Shown here piece after piece: positions 34,299-44,746 of a DNA stretch of 64,000 bases (its first letter is position 1; each line of letters opens with the position of its first letter). Under the pieces are notes generated by a model. It was not told where the DNA came from, did no database searches, and was given only the letters and a program-made list of their open reading frames with translations. This DNA is from Chloroflexota bacterium (GTDB taxonomy: Bacteria; Chloroflexota; Anaerolineae; Anaerolineales; Villigracilaceae). The DNA lies in assembly GCA_021795965.1 (NCBI GenBank), contig JAJYOU010000003.1:1-64000 (forward strand), written 5' to 3'. The position numbers and the translations under genes are program-made.

Positions 34299-36437
34299 AT
34301 GACCATTTTTAAATCAAAGATTTCAACAAATTTCGATCTTCCCCGCCGTATCTATCGCTTGAATGAACTCGCTTACAATCTCTGGTGGGTCTGGAATCCA
34401 ATCGCTCAAAGATTGTTCAACCGGATTGATAACAATCTTTGGGAAAGAGTTAACCACAACCCAATCCGCTGGTTGAGAGAAATTCCACGCACGGCCTTAA
34501 ACGCTGCCAGCCAGGATCCTCTTTACCTGGAGCTTTATGATCAAGTATTTACTGAATTTGATCATTATCTGACAGAAAAAGATATGTGGTATGCAACTGC
34601 ATATCCCAAAAAACAACATGAGATCGCTTATTTTTCAATGGAATTTGGTCTGCATGAAACCCTGCCTATTTATTCGGGAGGCTTGGGGGTACTTTCCGGT
34701 GATCATTTGAAGGAAACATCAGATCTCGGACTGCCTTTGGTGGGTATCGGGCTTTTATATACAGAAGGTTACTTTTCCCAACATATCAGTGAAGATGGCT
34801 GGCAGGAAGCCATCAATAATCCTTTGGATTTTTTAAATTTACCTTTAAACCGTGTTCTCAAAGAGGATGGCACCGAACTCACGATTCAAGTTGAATTCCC
34901 CGATGGACCAGTCCAGGCTCGCATCTGGGAAATTCGTGTCGGACGGACCCCACTTTATCTATTAGATACCAATATAGATGCAAATAATTCCTTCGTGCGT
35001 CAGCTAACCACCAGGCTCTACTGGTCTGATGTAAATTTACGGATTATGCAGGAGGTCCTGCTTGGTGTTGGGGGTGTGCGTGCATTGCGCGCCCTGGGTT
35101 TTAACCCACTCGTCTGGCACATGAATGAAGGACATGCAGCTTTTATGATTATTGAACGCGCCCGAGAGCACGTTAAAGAAGGCATGTCTTTCGAAAATGC
35201 ACTCAATAAAACCCAGAAAAATAATGTCTTCACCACTCATACACCAGTGCCCGCAGGAAACGACGAGTTTCCACTCTGGCTGATTGACAAATATCTTGCC
35301 AGTCTTTGGGCAGAATTAGGGATCACGCGCGATCAATTCGTAGACCTCGCCCGCCACCAACAAAGTTGGGGTGAAACCTTCTCAATGCCTGTCTTGGCTC
35401 TTAGAAATTCGAATGGAAGAAATGCTGTTTCTGAACTTCACGGGACCGTCGCCCGCGAAATGTGGAAATACCTTTGGCCTGAGCGCAAAGTCGAAGACGT
35501 ACCGATCACTTATGTCACCAACGGTGTTCACACCGCCACCTGGATGGCACGCCGAATCCGGGGGTTGTATGACAATTATTTTGGACCTGACTGGCTGGAA
35601 CATATTGATGATCTTGAGATGTGGGAAAAAATGGATAATATCCATAACAACGAACTCTGGGCAATTCGAAACCATCTCAAGCGAAAATTGGTACTTTACA
35701 TTCAGGAAAGAGCCCGGAAGCGCTGGATCAGTGGCAGTTTACATCCAGTACAAGTCATCGCCAGCGGGGTCATGCTGGATCCTTACGTCCTTACCATCGG
35801 TTTTGCGCGTCGCTTCGCAACCTATAAACGTGCCAACCTGATTCTGGAAGATATCGACCGTTTGATTAATATGATCAACGTTCCAAACCGTCCAATCCAA
35901 ATCATTTTTTCAGGAAAAGCCCACCCTGCCGATGAACCGGGAAAGATGCTGATCCAGGAGGTTTACCGGGCTGTGAAGAAGGCTGAAAACGGCGGACGAA
36001 TTGTCTTTCTGGAAGATTATGATATGAACCTTGCCCGTTATCTGGTGCAGGGAGTGGATGTATGGATGAATACTCCGCGCCGACCGAATGAAGCCAGCGG
36101 TACTTCAGGCATGAAGGCAGCCCTCAACGGTGCTCTCAATTTTTCGGTTTTGGACGGTTGGTGGCGGGAAGCCTATAACGGCGAAAATGGCTGGTCCATT
36201 GGTCCAGATGCTGATGTGAATTCCCAGGTCCAGGATCAAACCGATATCGATAGTCTTTACCGGACCCTGGAAGAAGAAATTATTCCTCTTTATTATGGTG
36301 AGCGGGATGCGAATAATATGCCGGTGAAATGGCTTGAAAAGGTCAAGAATTCGATGCGCACCATCACTCCACAATTTAATATGCGGCGGATGTTGAAGGA
36401 ATATATCGACCGGCTGTACATCCCAGCCATGAAATAA
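34299..36437 (+). CDS. glgP: Alpha-glucan (glycogen) phosphorylase
   Basis: 'IAYFSMEFGLHETLPIYSGGLGVLSGDHLK', 'ARRFATYKRANLI', 'NTPRRPNEASGTSGMKAALNG'. Confidence 0.93.
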   Translation: MTIFKSKISTNFDLPRRIYRLNELAYNLWWVWNPIAQRLFNRIDNNLWERVNHNPIRWLREIPRTALNAASQDPLYLELYDQVFTEFDHYLTEKDMWYATAYPKKQHEIAYFSMEFGLHETLPIYSGGLGVLSGDHLKETSDLGLPLVGIGLLYTEGYFSQHISEDGWQEAINNPLDFLNLPLNRVLKEDGTELTIQVEFPDGPVQARIWEIRVGRTPLYLLDTNIDANNSFVRQLTTRLYWSDVNLRIMQEVLLGVGGVRALRALGFNPLVWHMNEGHAAFMIIERAREHVKEGMSFENALNKTQKNNVFTTHTPVPAGNDEFPLWLIDKYLASLWAELGITRDQFVDLARHQQSWGETFSMPVLALRNSNGRNAVSELHGTVAREMWKYLWPERKVEDVPITYVTNGVHTATWMARRIRGLYDNYFGPDWLEHIDDLEMWEKMDNIHNNELWAIRNHLKRKLVLYIQERARKRWISGSLHPVQVIASGVMLDPYVLTIGFARRFATYKRANLILEDIDRLINMINVPNRPIQIIFSGKAHPADEPGKMLIQEVYRAVKKAENGGRIVFLEDYDMNLARYLVQGVDVWMNTPRRPNEASGTSGMKAALNGALNFSVLDGWWREAYNGENGWSIGPDADVNSQVQDQTDIDSLYRTLEEEIIPLYYGERDANNMPVKWLEKVKNSMRTITPQFNMRRMLKEYIDRLYIPAMK

Positions 36438-36467
36438 ATCCGTCAGATCGGCTAGTTTTAAAATTCA

Positions 36468-36500
36468 AACAGGTTGCCGGTTGCAATGACTGGCAACCTC
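36468..36500 (+). terminator. Terminator-like hairpin after glgP
   Basis: GGTTGCC…GGCAACC then CTTCTT. Confidence 0.5.
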
Positions 36501-36641
36501 TTCTTATTAATATGGTTTTAGAAATCAAAACGTTTATCACTGGCACATGAATTATTTTTACTGGTCAAAAAATGTTCAGTGGTAAACTTAAATAATCTTA
36601 TTGACAAGTAATCTGTTAAACAGGAAAAGGATTTTTAATTA

Positions 36642-37169
36642 ATGGAATATATACTCAGCCCCGCAGCATGGATGGGAGCGCTTGCAATTTTTGCCATGCG
36701 GGTTTCAGATATGAGCATGGATACCATGCGAATGCTCTTTGTTATGCGCGGACGGAAAAGTATTGCTTGGGTGCTTGGATTTTTTCAATCAACAATTTAT
36801 ATTGTGGCTATCACTTCAGTATTAAGCCACCTCAATAATCCGCTCAACATCATTGGGTATGCCGCTGGTTTTGCCACAGGAAATGTGGTTGGTATGTTTA
36901 TTGAAGAACGACTGGCAATTGGGCATATTCATCTCTGGATCATCAGTCCAAGACTTGGAGTTTCGATGGCGCAGGTCCTGCGGGACAAAGGTTTTGGTGT
37001 AACCGAGATAGCCGCCAGGGGCAAGGATGGAATGGTCAGCGTTCTTTCAGTCAGTGTGCTTCGCAAGGAAGTCACCCACGTTGAAACGCTGGTTCATGAA
37101 AAGGATCCAGAAGCCTTCATGACATCTGAAGATATGCGCCCGGTGAGGCGAGGATTCTGGAGAGCATAA
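36642..37169 (+). CDS. DUF2179/DUF5698-family membrane protein
   Basis: 'SPAAWMGALAIFAMRVSDMSMDTMRMLFVMRG…' and C-term 'GFGVTEIAARGKDGMVSVLSV'. Confidence 0.75.
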   Translation: MEYILSPAAWMGALAIFAMRVSDMSMDTMRMLFVMRGRKSIAWVLGFFQSTIYIVAITSVLSHLNNPLNIIGYAAGFATGNVVGMFIEERLAIGHIHLWIISPRLGVSMAQVLRDKGFGVTEIAARGKDGMVSVLSVSVLRKEVTHVETLVHEKDPEAFMTSEDMRPVRRGFWRA

Positions 37170-37256
37170 GCGTATCTTGTTTTGACTGATTTAAAAATCG
37201 TTTTGTAATGGCAAAAGAACGGTCTTGACGCCCAAAAAGGATAAAATTAACCTACC

Positions 37257-39401
37257 ATGAAACAAGTCATTCAAAACATGCGTGATGGTCAAACAACCAT
37301 TGTTGAGATCCCTATCCCCACTCCCCAGCCTGGCCAGGCACTGGTGCAAGTTGCTGCTTCGCTTGTTTCAGCAGGGACAGAAAGAATGCTGGTTGAATTC
37401 GGAGAAAAATCTCTCATTGGAAAAGCTCGCTCCCGCCCTGATCTGGTCCGGCAGGTGATCGATAAAATCAAAAGGGAAGGATTGGTTTCGAGCCTGGATG
37501 CAACATTCAACCGGCTGGATTCGCCCATGTCCCTCGGGTATTCATCCTCTGGAACCATCATCGCTCTCGGGGATGGGATGGAGGGATTTAAAGTCGGTCA
37601 AAGGGTGGCTTGTGCGGGTGGGGGCTACGCAGTTCACGCTGAATTCAATCTTGTGCCAAAAAATTTGCTCACCCAGCTGCCTGAAACTGTCGATTTTGAA
37701 TCTGCAGCGTTTACGACCCTCGGTGCCATTGCTTTGCATGGTTTTCGCCTGGCGGAACCCCAGGTTGGAGAACGTGTTGCCGTAATTGGCCTGGGACTGT
37801 TAGGTTTGCTAACCATCCAAATTGCCAAAGCCGCAGGTTGCCAGGTTTTTGGGATCGATATCAATTCTTCGCGGGTCTCGCTTGCCCGTGAATTCGGTGT
37901 TGAAGCGGTTTTAAGAGCTGAGTCTTTCGAGCCCGCTTTGGCTTTTACCAATAATTCCGGATTCGACTGCGTGATCATTTGCGCAGATACTCCATCCAAT
38001 GACCCGGTCCAAATGGCAGGCGTTATCGCTCGGAACCGGGGAAGAGTAGTCGCAACTGGCGCAGTGGGTCTCAATTTACCCCGGAAAATTTATTATGAGA
38101 AGGAAATTTCATTTATTAATTCACGCTCGTACGGTCCCGGTCGATACGATGCCTCCTACGAAGAAAAAGGGCTGGATTATCCAATAGGTTATGTTCGCTG
38201 GACCGAGGGGCGAAACTTTCAGACCGTTGTTGAATTGATGGATCAGGGAAAACTGAAGGTTAAACCCCTTATTACCCAACGTTTTCCGATTGAAAGTGCA
38301 GCCGAAGCGTATGATGTCATCACAGGAAAAACAAAAATTCCATTTCTTGGAATCCTGTTGACCTATCCCCAGGGACCAGTTCCAAATGTAAACGAAATTC
38401 CGCTCAAACATCCCAATTTCAGCCCGATTGATGATGTCAAACTGGGAGTCCTCGGCGCTGGATTGTTTGCGAATGCCACCCTATTACCTGCACTCAAGAA
38501 AATTGAAGGAATTTCACTGGTTGGAATTGCTTCAGCCAGCGGGCTGCACGCAATGCACTCCGGAAAGAAATTTGGATTCTCGTATGCCTGCTCGGACGAG
38601 AAAAAAATCCTGAACGACCCGGAAATTAACACCATTGCCATTCTAACCCGGCATGACCGGCATGCCGATCTTGTGATTAATGGTTTGCAGGCTGGGAAGA
38701 ATGTTTTCGTTGAGAAACCTCTGGCAATAAACCGCGAACAACTCGAGAAAATTGTTAACCAGCTTGGACAGGAAAACAAGGGTCTTTTGATGGCAGGCTT
38801 CAATCGTCGTTTTGCTCCGCTTGTCCGCAAGCTATTTCAATTTTTAAAAGGACGACAAGAACCTCTTTATGTTCATTACCGGGTGAACGCCGGCTACATT
38901 CCAAAGGATCATTGGACACAGGATCCGGTTCAAGGTGGCGGGCGAATTATTGGGGAAGGCTGCCATTTTGTGGACCTGATCAGCTACCTGGTAGGATCCA
39001 TTCCTGTTAATGTTCGCGCACAGTCACTGCCTGACAATGGAAAATACTGCGAAGATAACATGACGATGACCTTCCAATTCGAGGATGGTTCAATTGGTGT
39101 TGTGGATTACTTGGCAAATGGCGATAAATCTTTCCCCAAGGAGCGTGTTGAAGTTTTCTGCGCTGGTAAGGTGGCTGTCTTGGATGATTATCGTACGCTC
39201 GAAACGATCGCCAATGGGAAGCGCCACAAGTTTTTCACTTTTAAACAGGATAAAGGTCACGGCGCCGAAATGGTTGCCCTTGTGGAAGGAATCCGCAGCG
39301 GGATTGTACCCATCCCTTACGATCATTTGATTGGGGTTACCAAGGCGACCTTTGCAGCGGTGGAATCCATCCGGCAAAATGGGGAGAAAATAAAGGTCTG
39401 A
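37257..39401 (+). CDS. Bi-domain oxidoreductase: zinc-type alcohol dehydrogenase + Gfo/Idh/MocA
   Basis: N-term MDR 'VAVIGLGLLGLLTIQIAKAAGCQVFGID'; C-term 'LGVLGAGLFANATLLPALK…FVEKPLAI'. Confidence 0.85.
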   Translation: MKQVIQNMRDGQTTIVEIPIPTPQPGQALVQVAASLVSAGTERMLVEFGEKSLIGKARSRPDLVRQVIDKIKREGLVSSLDATFNRLDSPMSLGYSSSGTIIALGDGMEGFKVGQRVACAGGGYAVHAEFNLVPKNLLTQLPETVDFESAAFTTLGAIALHGFRLAEPQVGERVAVIGLGLLGLLTIQIAKAAGCQVFGIDINSSRVSLAREFGVEAVLRAESFEPALAFTNNSGFDCVIICADTPSNDPVQMAGVIARNRGRVVATGAVGLNLPRKIYYEKEISFINSRSYGPGRYDASYEEKGLDYPIGYVRWTEGRNFQTVVELMDQGKLKVKPLITQRFPIESAAEAYDVITGKTKIPFLGILLTYPQGPVPNVNEIPLKHPNFSPIDDVKLGVLGAGLFANATLLPALKKIEGISLVGIASASGLHAMHSGKKFGFSYACSDEKKILNDPEINTIAILTRHDRHADLVINGLQAGKNVFVEKPLAINREQLEKIVNQLGQENKGLLMAGFNRRFAPLVRKLFQFLKGRQEPLYVHYRVNAGYIPKDHWTQDPVQGGGRIIGEGCHFVDLISYLVGSIPVNVRAQSLPDNGKYCEDNMTMTFQFEDGSIGVVDYLANGDKSFPKERVEVFCAGKVAVLDDYRTLETIANGKRHKFFTFKQDKGHGAEMVALVEGIRSGIVPIPYDHLIGVTKATFAAVESIRQNGEKIKV

Positions 39402-39615
39402 TTTTTAAATTAAAAGAAACTTCCCTTTTCTTGTCATCAAACTCAAAAAAAGAGGAAATCCCGAATCCTGAGAGATCGACGAACTGCTTCATCGGTTTGA
39501 AACTGCCTCAGGATTTTGTTTTATTATGTCGCGGGGATTTATTGCTTTATTCCATCATTCATTTTATTTCCTGGAATGGGAAATCCTTTCAATATTAACC
39601 AGAAAATTGAACAAA

Positions 39616-40725
39616 TTAATTGATGGACCAGACTTTTCCAGCAGGAACAATGGCTCTTTCAGGCACATCAGCTAACAGGATTGCGCCGTTTCCGATGCGC
39701 GCCCCGTTGCCTATTTTGATTCCGATTGCTGTGGTCACACCCATCCCAACCAAAACTTTTTCGCCGACATGAACATGACCTGCCAGCATGGCACCCGGCG
39801 CAATATGCGTGTACATCCCAATCTCGCAATCATGCGAAACAATTGCTCCCGTATTGACCATGCATTTTTCATGGAGAACGGCTGAAGATCCAACGTATGC
39901 ATTTGCAAAAACCTGGACACCATCAAATACGCTTGCAGAGGCTTCCACCATTGACCTCGGATGGCAAAGTGCAGGAAAAGAAAAACCGGTTCGTTCCAGC
40001 AATTCAAACAATGTCACTCGGATGGAGATATTGATAATTCCACCTACCCCATTTGCTGCCAGGCTGATGCCATCATCTATTAGTCTGGGAAGAATTTCGC
40101 GGGTACCCAGGACTGGAATTCCCAGTACCGAAGTTCCGGTTAGCGACGGGTTATCATCTATAATCCCCTCGATAATATGCGTCCCCAAGAAACCGACCAT
40201 TTCCATGATTGCCTTGGCATGACCACCTGCCCCATAAATAATCATTTTAGAGTTCTTCGGTTTCAAACCTGGCTCAACAGATCTTAATGCAAGGCGCTTG
40301 ATGGTTGACTCTGTGATCATTTGATCGTGTGGAAGGGTGGAAAAATCGACACCCAGGCTTTCTGCGAGGGCACGTGCAGGCTTGGTCATTCTTAATTCGG
40401 CAAATGGTTTAAGTACAGATTCTCCTCCAGTGGATGTGGAATTCGGATCGCGAGGTTCGATATCTGGAAAATCGACCGGTTCGTCCGGTGTGGCGCTGAT
40501 ATAAGCCAGGAGGGCTCCGACTGCCAGCGTGTCTCCATGTCTGGCAACCAGCCTGAAATAGCCTGAAACGGGCGACTCAATATCCGCAGCTGCTTTGGTG
40601 GTTTCGATGGTGAATATAAGGTCATCTTTTTTAACCAGGGAACCATCAGGGACATGAATCTCAACCAGGTTTGCTTCTGGTTCATTGGCGTTTAATAAGG
40701 GGACAAAAACAGGAATGGATGTCAT
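39616..40725 (-). CDS. Lipoyl domain + E3-binding-like segment + NeuD/PglD-type acyltransferase fusion
   Basis: 'DDLIFTIETTKAAADIESPVSG' lipoyl motif, 'MTKPARALAESLGVDFSTL' PSBD-like, then 'MIIYGAGGHAKAIMEMV' plus hexapeptide repeats. Confidence 0.8.
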   Translation of the reverse strand: MTSIPVFVPLLNANEPEANLVEIHVPDGSLVKKDDLIFTIETTKAAADIESPVSGYFRLVARHGDTLAVGALLAYISATPDEPVDFPDIEPRDPNSTSTGGESVLKPFAELRMTKPARALAESLGVDFSTLPHDQMITESTIKRLALRSVEPGLKPKNSKMIIYGAGGHAKAIMEMVGFLGTHIIEGIIDDNPSLTGTSVLGIPVLGTREILPRLIDDGISLAANGVGGIINISIRVTLFELLERTGFSFPALCHPRSMVEASASVFDGVQVFANAYVGSSAVLHEKCMVNTGAIVSHDCEIGMYTHIAPGAMLAGHVHVGEKVLVGMGVTTAIGIKIGNGARIGNGAILLADVPERAIVPAGKVWSIN

Positions 40726-40806
40726 AGTGATTATTGAGAACTGATTATTGTAATTTTACCTGCTTTAGAACATAATATAATAATCATTTTAATATTGGAG
40801 GAATAG

Positions 40807-41487
40807 ATGAATTTAGGTTTCGCATTTACTTATATATTTCAGGACCCAGATTGGCTGAAAAAAGTGGGACTCGCAGCTGTTATCTCGCTCATTCCCATTG
40901 TGGGATTTATCATTTTGTTGGGTTGGGGACTTGAAATAATCCAAAGAACCCTGAATAACAATCCTACTCCGTTACCGGATTGGGACGATTTTGGTGGTCA
41001 TCTTCAAAGAGGCTGGAAACCGCTCGTCGTCATCCTGGCTTATTCCCTTCCATTATTTATCATGACCATTTGTCAATCAACCCTGCAGTTGGGCGTGACT
41101 TTAGGTGCCCAAAATATGGATTCAGCCACGGTTGGAACAACAATCATGACCGTCCTGATTTGCATGAGCCTTCTGATATTATTTGTTTCCATTGCCTTTG
41201 GAATTTTGACCTCGGTTGCGATCGGAAACCTGGCAGCCAAAGGTGAATTGAGAGATGCATTCCAATTCAGGGAAATCTTCAGGCTTTTCCGGGCTGGAAT
41301 GGGTCCTTACATTATCCAATTTATCGTGATGGGTTTTGCTTCTATGGTCCTGGGGACGGTTGGAATGCTGTTTTGTTTCGTGGGAATTTTTATCGTGCAG
41401 GCTTATCTCGTTACGGTCTTCAGTAACCTGACCGCACAATCTTATAAAATCGCAAAATCTGTACTTGCCCCGCCAAGTCAAATTTAA
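40807..41487 (+). CDS. DUF4013-like membrane protein
   Basis: Hydrophobic protein starting 'NLGFAFTYIFQDPDWLKKVGLAAVISLIPIVGFIILLGW'. Confidence 0.65.
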   Translation: MNLGFAFTYIFQDPDWLKKVGLAAVISLIPIVGFIILLGWGLEIIQRTLNNNPTPLPDWDDFGGHLQRGWKPLVVILAYSLPLFIMTICQSTLQLGVTLGAQNMDSATVGTTIMTVLICMSLLILFVSIAFGILTSVAIGNLAAKGELRDAFQFREIFRLFRAGMGPYIIQFIVMGFASMVLGTVGMLFCFVGIFIVQAYLVTVFSNLTAQSYKIAKSVLAPPSQI

Positions 41488-41500
41488 TTTAGAACGACAA

Positions 41501-41535
41501 GATGCGGACGATAAATTTATCTTCCGCATCTTTTT
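41501..41535. terminator. Bidirectional terminator between convergent genes
   Basis: GATGCGGA…TCCGCATC followed by TTTTT. Confidence 0.7.
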
Positions 41536-42553
41536 AATTAACCATATCGAGCGCCAGTTCTTTGATCAATTCCTGGGAGGGCAGTATTTTCTCTTCGAGC
41601 GATTTTGAATTGGCAATCGGTAAATCAAGCGCGGCTGCCCTGCGAACCTTGATGGAAGGTATCGCTTCGGCAGCCCGGGCGACCACTTCAGCCCCCCAGC
41701 CCAGGGTGAAAGTCCCCTCCTCAACGGTCAGGAGAGCGCGAGTGCGACGGATCGATTCAAAAAGAGGGTCCATTTCAAAGGGATTAAGTTGACTGAAAAC
41801 AACAATCTCACAAAAAATCTCGTCCTCGTAAGCCAATTCGAGGGCTGCTTTCCGGGCAAGTTCAAAATTGTAGCCGTAGGTTGCAATCGTCAGTTTCGAT
41901 TTTTCGGCAGAGGAAAATTTCAGGGTGTGAGTTGGAAATGGACCAGCTGAGGAAACAATCTCAAAATCCTGAAGATCTCCAAGCCCATATTCCAACACCG
42001 GGCAAGTGTATAACAATTTATGCTCTACGAATAAAATTGGCCTTTCCTCTTGAGAAATTGCCGTTTCAAGTAATTTCCCTGGGTCGGGAAGCGAATTTGG
42101 CGCAACCACCCTTAAGCCGGGGACTCCCAGGAATAATTTTTCCAACGATTGGGAATGGGTGGGACCGTATCCCCGCCTGCCACCCATGGGTGTCCGTATG
42201 ACCAAGGGGACTCGAACCTGATCATTGTACATCCAGCGAAACTTGGCGGCGTGATTGATAATCTGGTCGGCTGTCAGGGTCACAAAATCACCGAACATGA
42301 TTTCCACAACCGGGTGCAGACCTGCAAGTGCCAGACCGTTTGAGATTCCAACAATCGCTGATTCTGAAATTGGAGTGCTGAGTACCCTCTCAGGAAATCT
42401 TGTGGATAAGCCACGGGTCACTTTAAAAGCTCCACCATAGGGATCGAGGATATCCTCGCCCAGGAGGTAAACCCGGTCATCTTTTTCCATAACTTGCAGG
42501 AGGGCATTATTTAAGGATTCCAAAACAGTAAGCATGATGGGAGTATTTTTCAA
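41534..42553 (-). CDS. 2-oxoacid (pyruvate) dehydrogenase E1 component, beta subunit
   Basis: 'VYLLGEDILDPYGGAFKVTRGLSTRFPERVLSTPISESAIVGISNGLA'. Confidence 0.9.
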   Translation of the reverse strand: MKNTPIMLTVLESLNNALLQVMEKDDRVYLLGEDILDPYGGAFKVTRGLSTRFPERVLSTPISESAIVGISNGLALAGLHPVVEIMFGDFVTLTADQIINHAAKFRWMYNDQVRVPLVIRTPMGGRRGYGPTHSQSLEKLFLGVPGLRVVAPNSLPDPGKLLETAISQEERPILFVEHKLLYTCPVLEYGLGDLQDFEIVSSAGPFPTHTLKFSSAEKSKLTIATYGYNFELARKAALELAYEDEIFCEIVVFSQLNPFEMDPLFESIRRTRALLTVEEGTFTLGWGAEVVARAAEAIPSIKVRRAAALDLPIANSKSLEEKILPSQELIKELALDMVN

Positions 42554-42586
42554 AAAATCAGGTCTTCTTAATGTTGGATAAATATT

Positions 42587-43486
42587 TCATGGCTTTAGAA
42601 CTGGAAAAGGATCTGCACTTGCCCGTAAAAAAGCATCATCAACCAGGATCGAAACAGCCGATTCGACTTTCTTTAATTCTTCCGCGGATAAACGAGAAGC
42701 CTGAATGCGAAGAGGATCAAACTTGGCACGAATACTTGTAATAGTTTCACGGTCTCGCGTGTCATCCCCCTTGCTGTGAGCTGAAAATCGATACGTATGA
42801 AGGATCAATGCCGCTGGAGATTGATTTTCGCGAACATAATCCACTGCATTTTTTGCCCCAGGTCTGAGTTCGAGAACATCACTGGATTCGAATTCGTAAG
42901 TTTTAATCCCGAAAGCTTCAAATCGAGCTGAAATGGAACCGCTGACCGCTACCTCCATCGGAGTGGTTTGAGCATAGCGGTTATTTTCAACCACGAAGAG
43001 GATCGGCAAGTTCCAAAGTGAAGCGATGTTAAGACTTTCGTACAAGACCCCTTCACCGAGTGTGCCATCACCAATAAAGACGATAGCGATATCTTTACTT
43101 TTCAATTTTTTCTTTGCAAGCGCCATCCCGCTGGCGACCGGAACAATGCCACCCTGGATGCCATTCGTAAAAAAATTTCGCCAATGAATATGCTGGCTGC
43201 CGCCTCGTCCACCCACTAGCCCGGTCTTCTTCCCCATTAATTCTGCAGCCAGTCGATAAGGATCGCCCCCGTACGCCAGGAAATGTCCATGGCAGCGGTG
43301 ATTACTCCATATGATATCATCCTGAGCGATGGATGAAAAAATAGCCGCAGCGTCCGCTTCCTGCCCTATGTAAGCGTGTGTGGTTCCAACGAGTTTCCCC
43401 GAAGAAAATTCAGCCAGTGCTCGTTCTTCAAAACGACGGATCAGGAGCATGGTGAAATATAGATCATAATCTTGACTCATAGGCAT
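42587..43486 (-). CDS. 2-oxoacid (pyruvate) dehydrogenase E1 component, alpha subunit
   Basis: TPP motif 'GDGTLGEGVLYESLNIASLWNLPILFVVENNRYAQTTP', 'GGRGGSQHI'. Confidence 0.9.
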   Translation of the reverse strand: MPMSQDYDLYFTMLLIRRFEERALAEFSSGKLVGTTHAYIGQEADAAAIFSSIAQDDIIWSNHRCHGHFLAYGGDPYRLAAELMGKKTGLVGGRGGSQHIHWRNFFTNGIQGGIVPVASGMALAKKKLKSKDIAIVFIGDGTLGEGVLYESLNIASLWNLPILFVVENNRYAQTTPMEVAVSGSISARFEAFGIKTYEFESSDVLELRPGAKNAVDYVRENQSPAALILHTYRFSAHSKGDDTRDRETITSIRAKFDPLRIQASRLSAEELKKVESAVSILVDDAFLRASADPFPVLKP

Positions 43487-43528
43487 AAATTATAGCAGAG
43501 GTAATGAGATGGTATAATTAGAATTTGT

Positions 43529-44689
43529 ATGAGTTCAGATAAAACAAACACCCAAAGTAAAAAGATTTGTCCCACCTGTGGGACTCGCTTAGCGGAAAAC
43601 TCAACCCGGTGTCTCGTTTGCGGGACGGAGTTAACCCAATCCATGGAAGCAAAAAAACCGGCCGCAATCCAGGCGAGCCGGATGCCAGAGATCACCCTTT
43701 CTCTGCCGGCTGTTCTTGCCCTCATGGCATTATTCTTAATCGTCGGGGCAGTCATTGTCTTCTTCATCATGCGCCTGAGTGCGAGCACTGCAGCGGTGAA
43801 ACAGGCTGCTGGAACATCAACGCCAACACCCACTGTGACGCAGACGGTATTTTTTACCGAAACGACAACCCCCACACCCATCCCCACAGCCACGCTGGAA
43901 CCGCCCTTTGATTACACAATCGCTGCAAATGATACGTGCACATCGATTGCCGTGACGTTCGGGGTGTCGGTGCAGAGTATCATCGTCTTGAACAACCTTC
44001 CCGCTACGTGCAACAACCTGTCCATCGGTCAGAAAATCAAGGTTCCCTATCCCACCCCGACTCCATTGCCCGCTGCCACCGCCACACTCGAAGCAGCGCA
44101 GGCAACCCTTGCAGCCTGCGAAAAAGTAATTTATACCGTCCAGGCGAACGACACACTCGGTTCAATTGCAGCCAATTATGCAGTCCCGGCTGAAGCCATC
44201 AAGTCGTATAACGGGTTACCCACGGATACTGTGTACCTGGGTCTAAACCTTACGATCCCACTCTGCGAGCGCGCGGCAACCCCAGGACCAACTCCCACTG
44301 CAACGATACCGCCACCATATCCGGCACCAAATCTGCTTCTGCCTGCCGATGGAGCATCGTTCACCCTTGCAGATGATAATATTACCCTTCAATGGGCATC
44401 GATCGGCACCCTGCGTGATAACGAGGCTTATATCATCACAATTGAAGATGTCACCGAAGGTCAAGGACGACGTCTGGTCGATTATGTCAAGGATACAAAA
44501 TATATTATCCCTGTTTCTTTCAGACCCAAAGACAGCCTGCCTCACATTTTTCGCTGGTATATTTCCACGGTCCGGCAAACTAGCACTGACGACCAAGGTC
44601 AACCTGTTTGGGACAGCGCCGGTGAGAATTCAACACCGCGGGTATTTTCATGGCAGGGTATTTCTCCAGAAGCGACTTCAACCCCATAA
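43529..44689 (+). CDS. Zinc-ribbon, TM and two LysM domains protein
   Basis: 'CPTCGTRL…CLVCGTEL', TM segment, two LysM repeats 'YTIAANDTCTSIAVTFGV…' / 'YTVQANDTLGSIAANYAV…'. Confidence 0.85.
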   Translation: MSSDKTNTQSKKICPTCGTRLAENSTRCLVCGTELTQSMEAKKPAAIQASRMPEITLSLPAVLALMALFLIVGAVIVFFIMRLSASTAAVKQAAGTSTPTPTVTQTVFFTETTTPTPIPTATLEPPFDYTIAANDTCTSIAVTFGVSVQSIIVLNNLPATCNNLSIGQKIKVPYPTPTPLPAATATLEAAQATLAACEKVIYTVQANDTLGSIAANYAVPAEAIKSYNGLPTDTVYLGLNLTIPLCERAATPGPTPTATIPPPYPAPNLLLPADGASFTLADDNITLQWASIGTLRDNEAYIITIEDVTEGQGRRLVDYVKDTKYIIPVSFRPKDSLPHIFRWYISTVRQTSTDDQGQPVWDSAGENSTPRVFSWQGISPEATSTP

Positions 44690-44691
44690 CG

Positions 44692-44723
44692 AAAAACTCC
44701 CCGCAACAAGCGGGGTTTTTTCT
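44692..44723 (+). terminator. Rho-independent terminator
   Basis: CCCCGC-AACAA-GCGGGG TTTTTTC. Confidence 0.8.
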
Positions 44724-44746
44724 TCTTTCCAATTTAAGGTAAAACT

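Noticed and set aside
39462-39519. AATCCTGAG…CTCAGGATT inverted repeat downstream of the bi-domain oxidoreductase
   Set aside because: 9-bp arms with a ~40-nt loop; may be a weak terminator, too little to support
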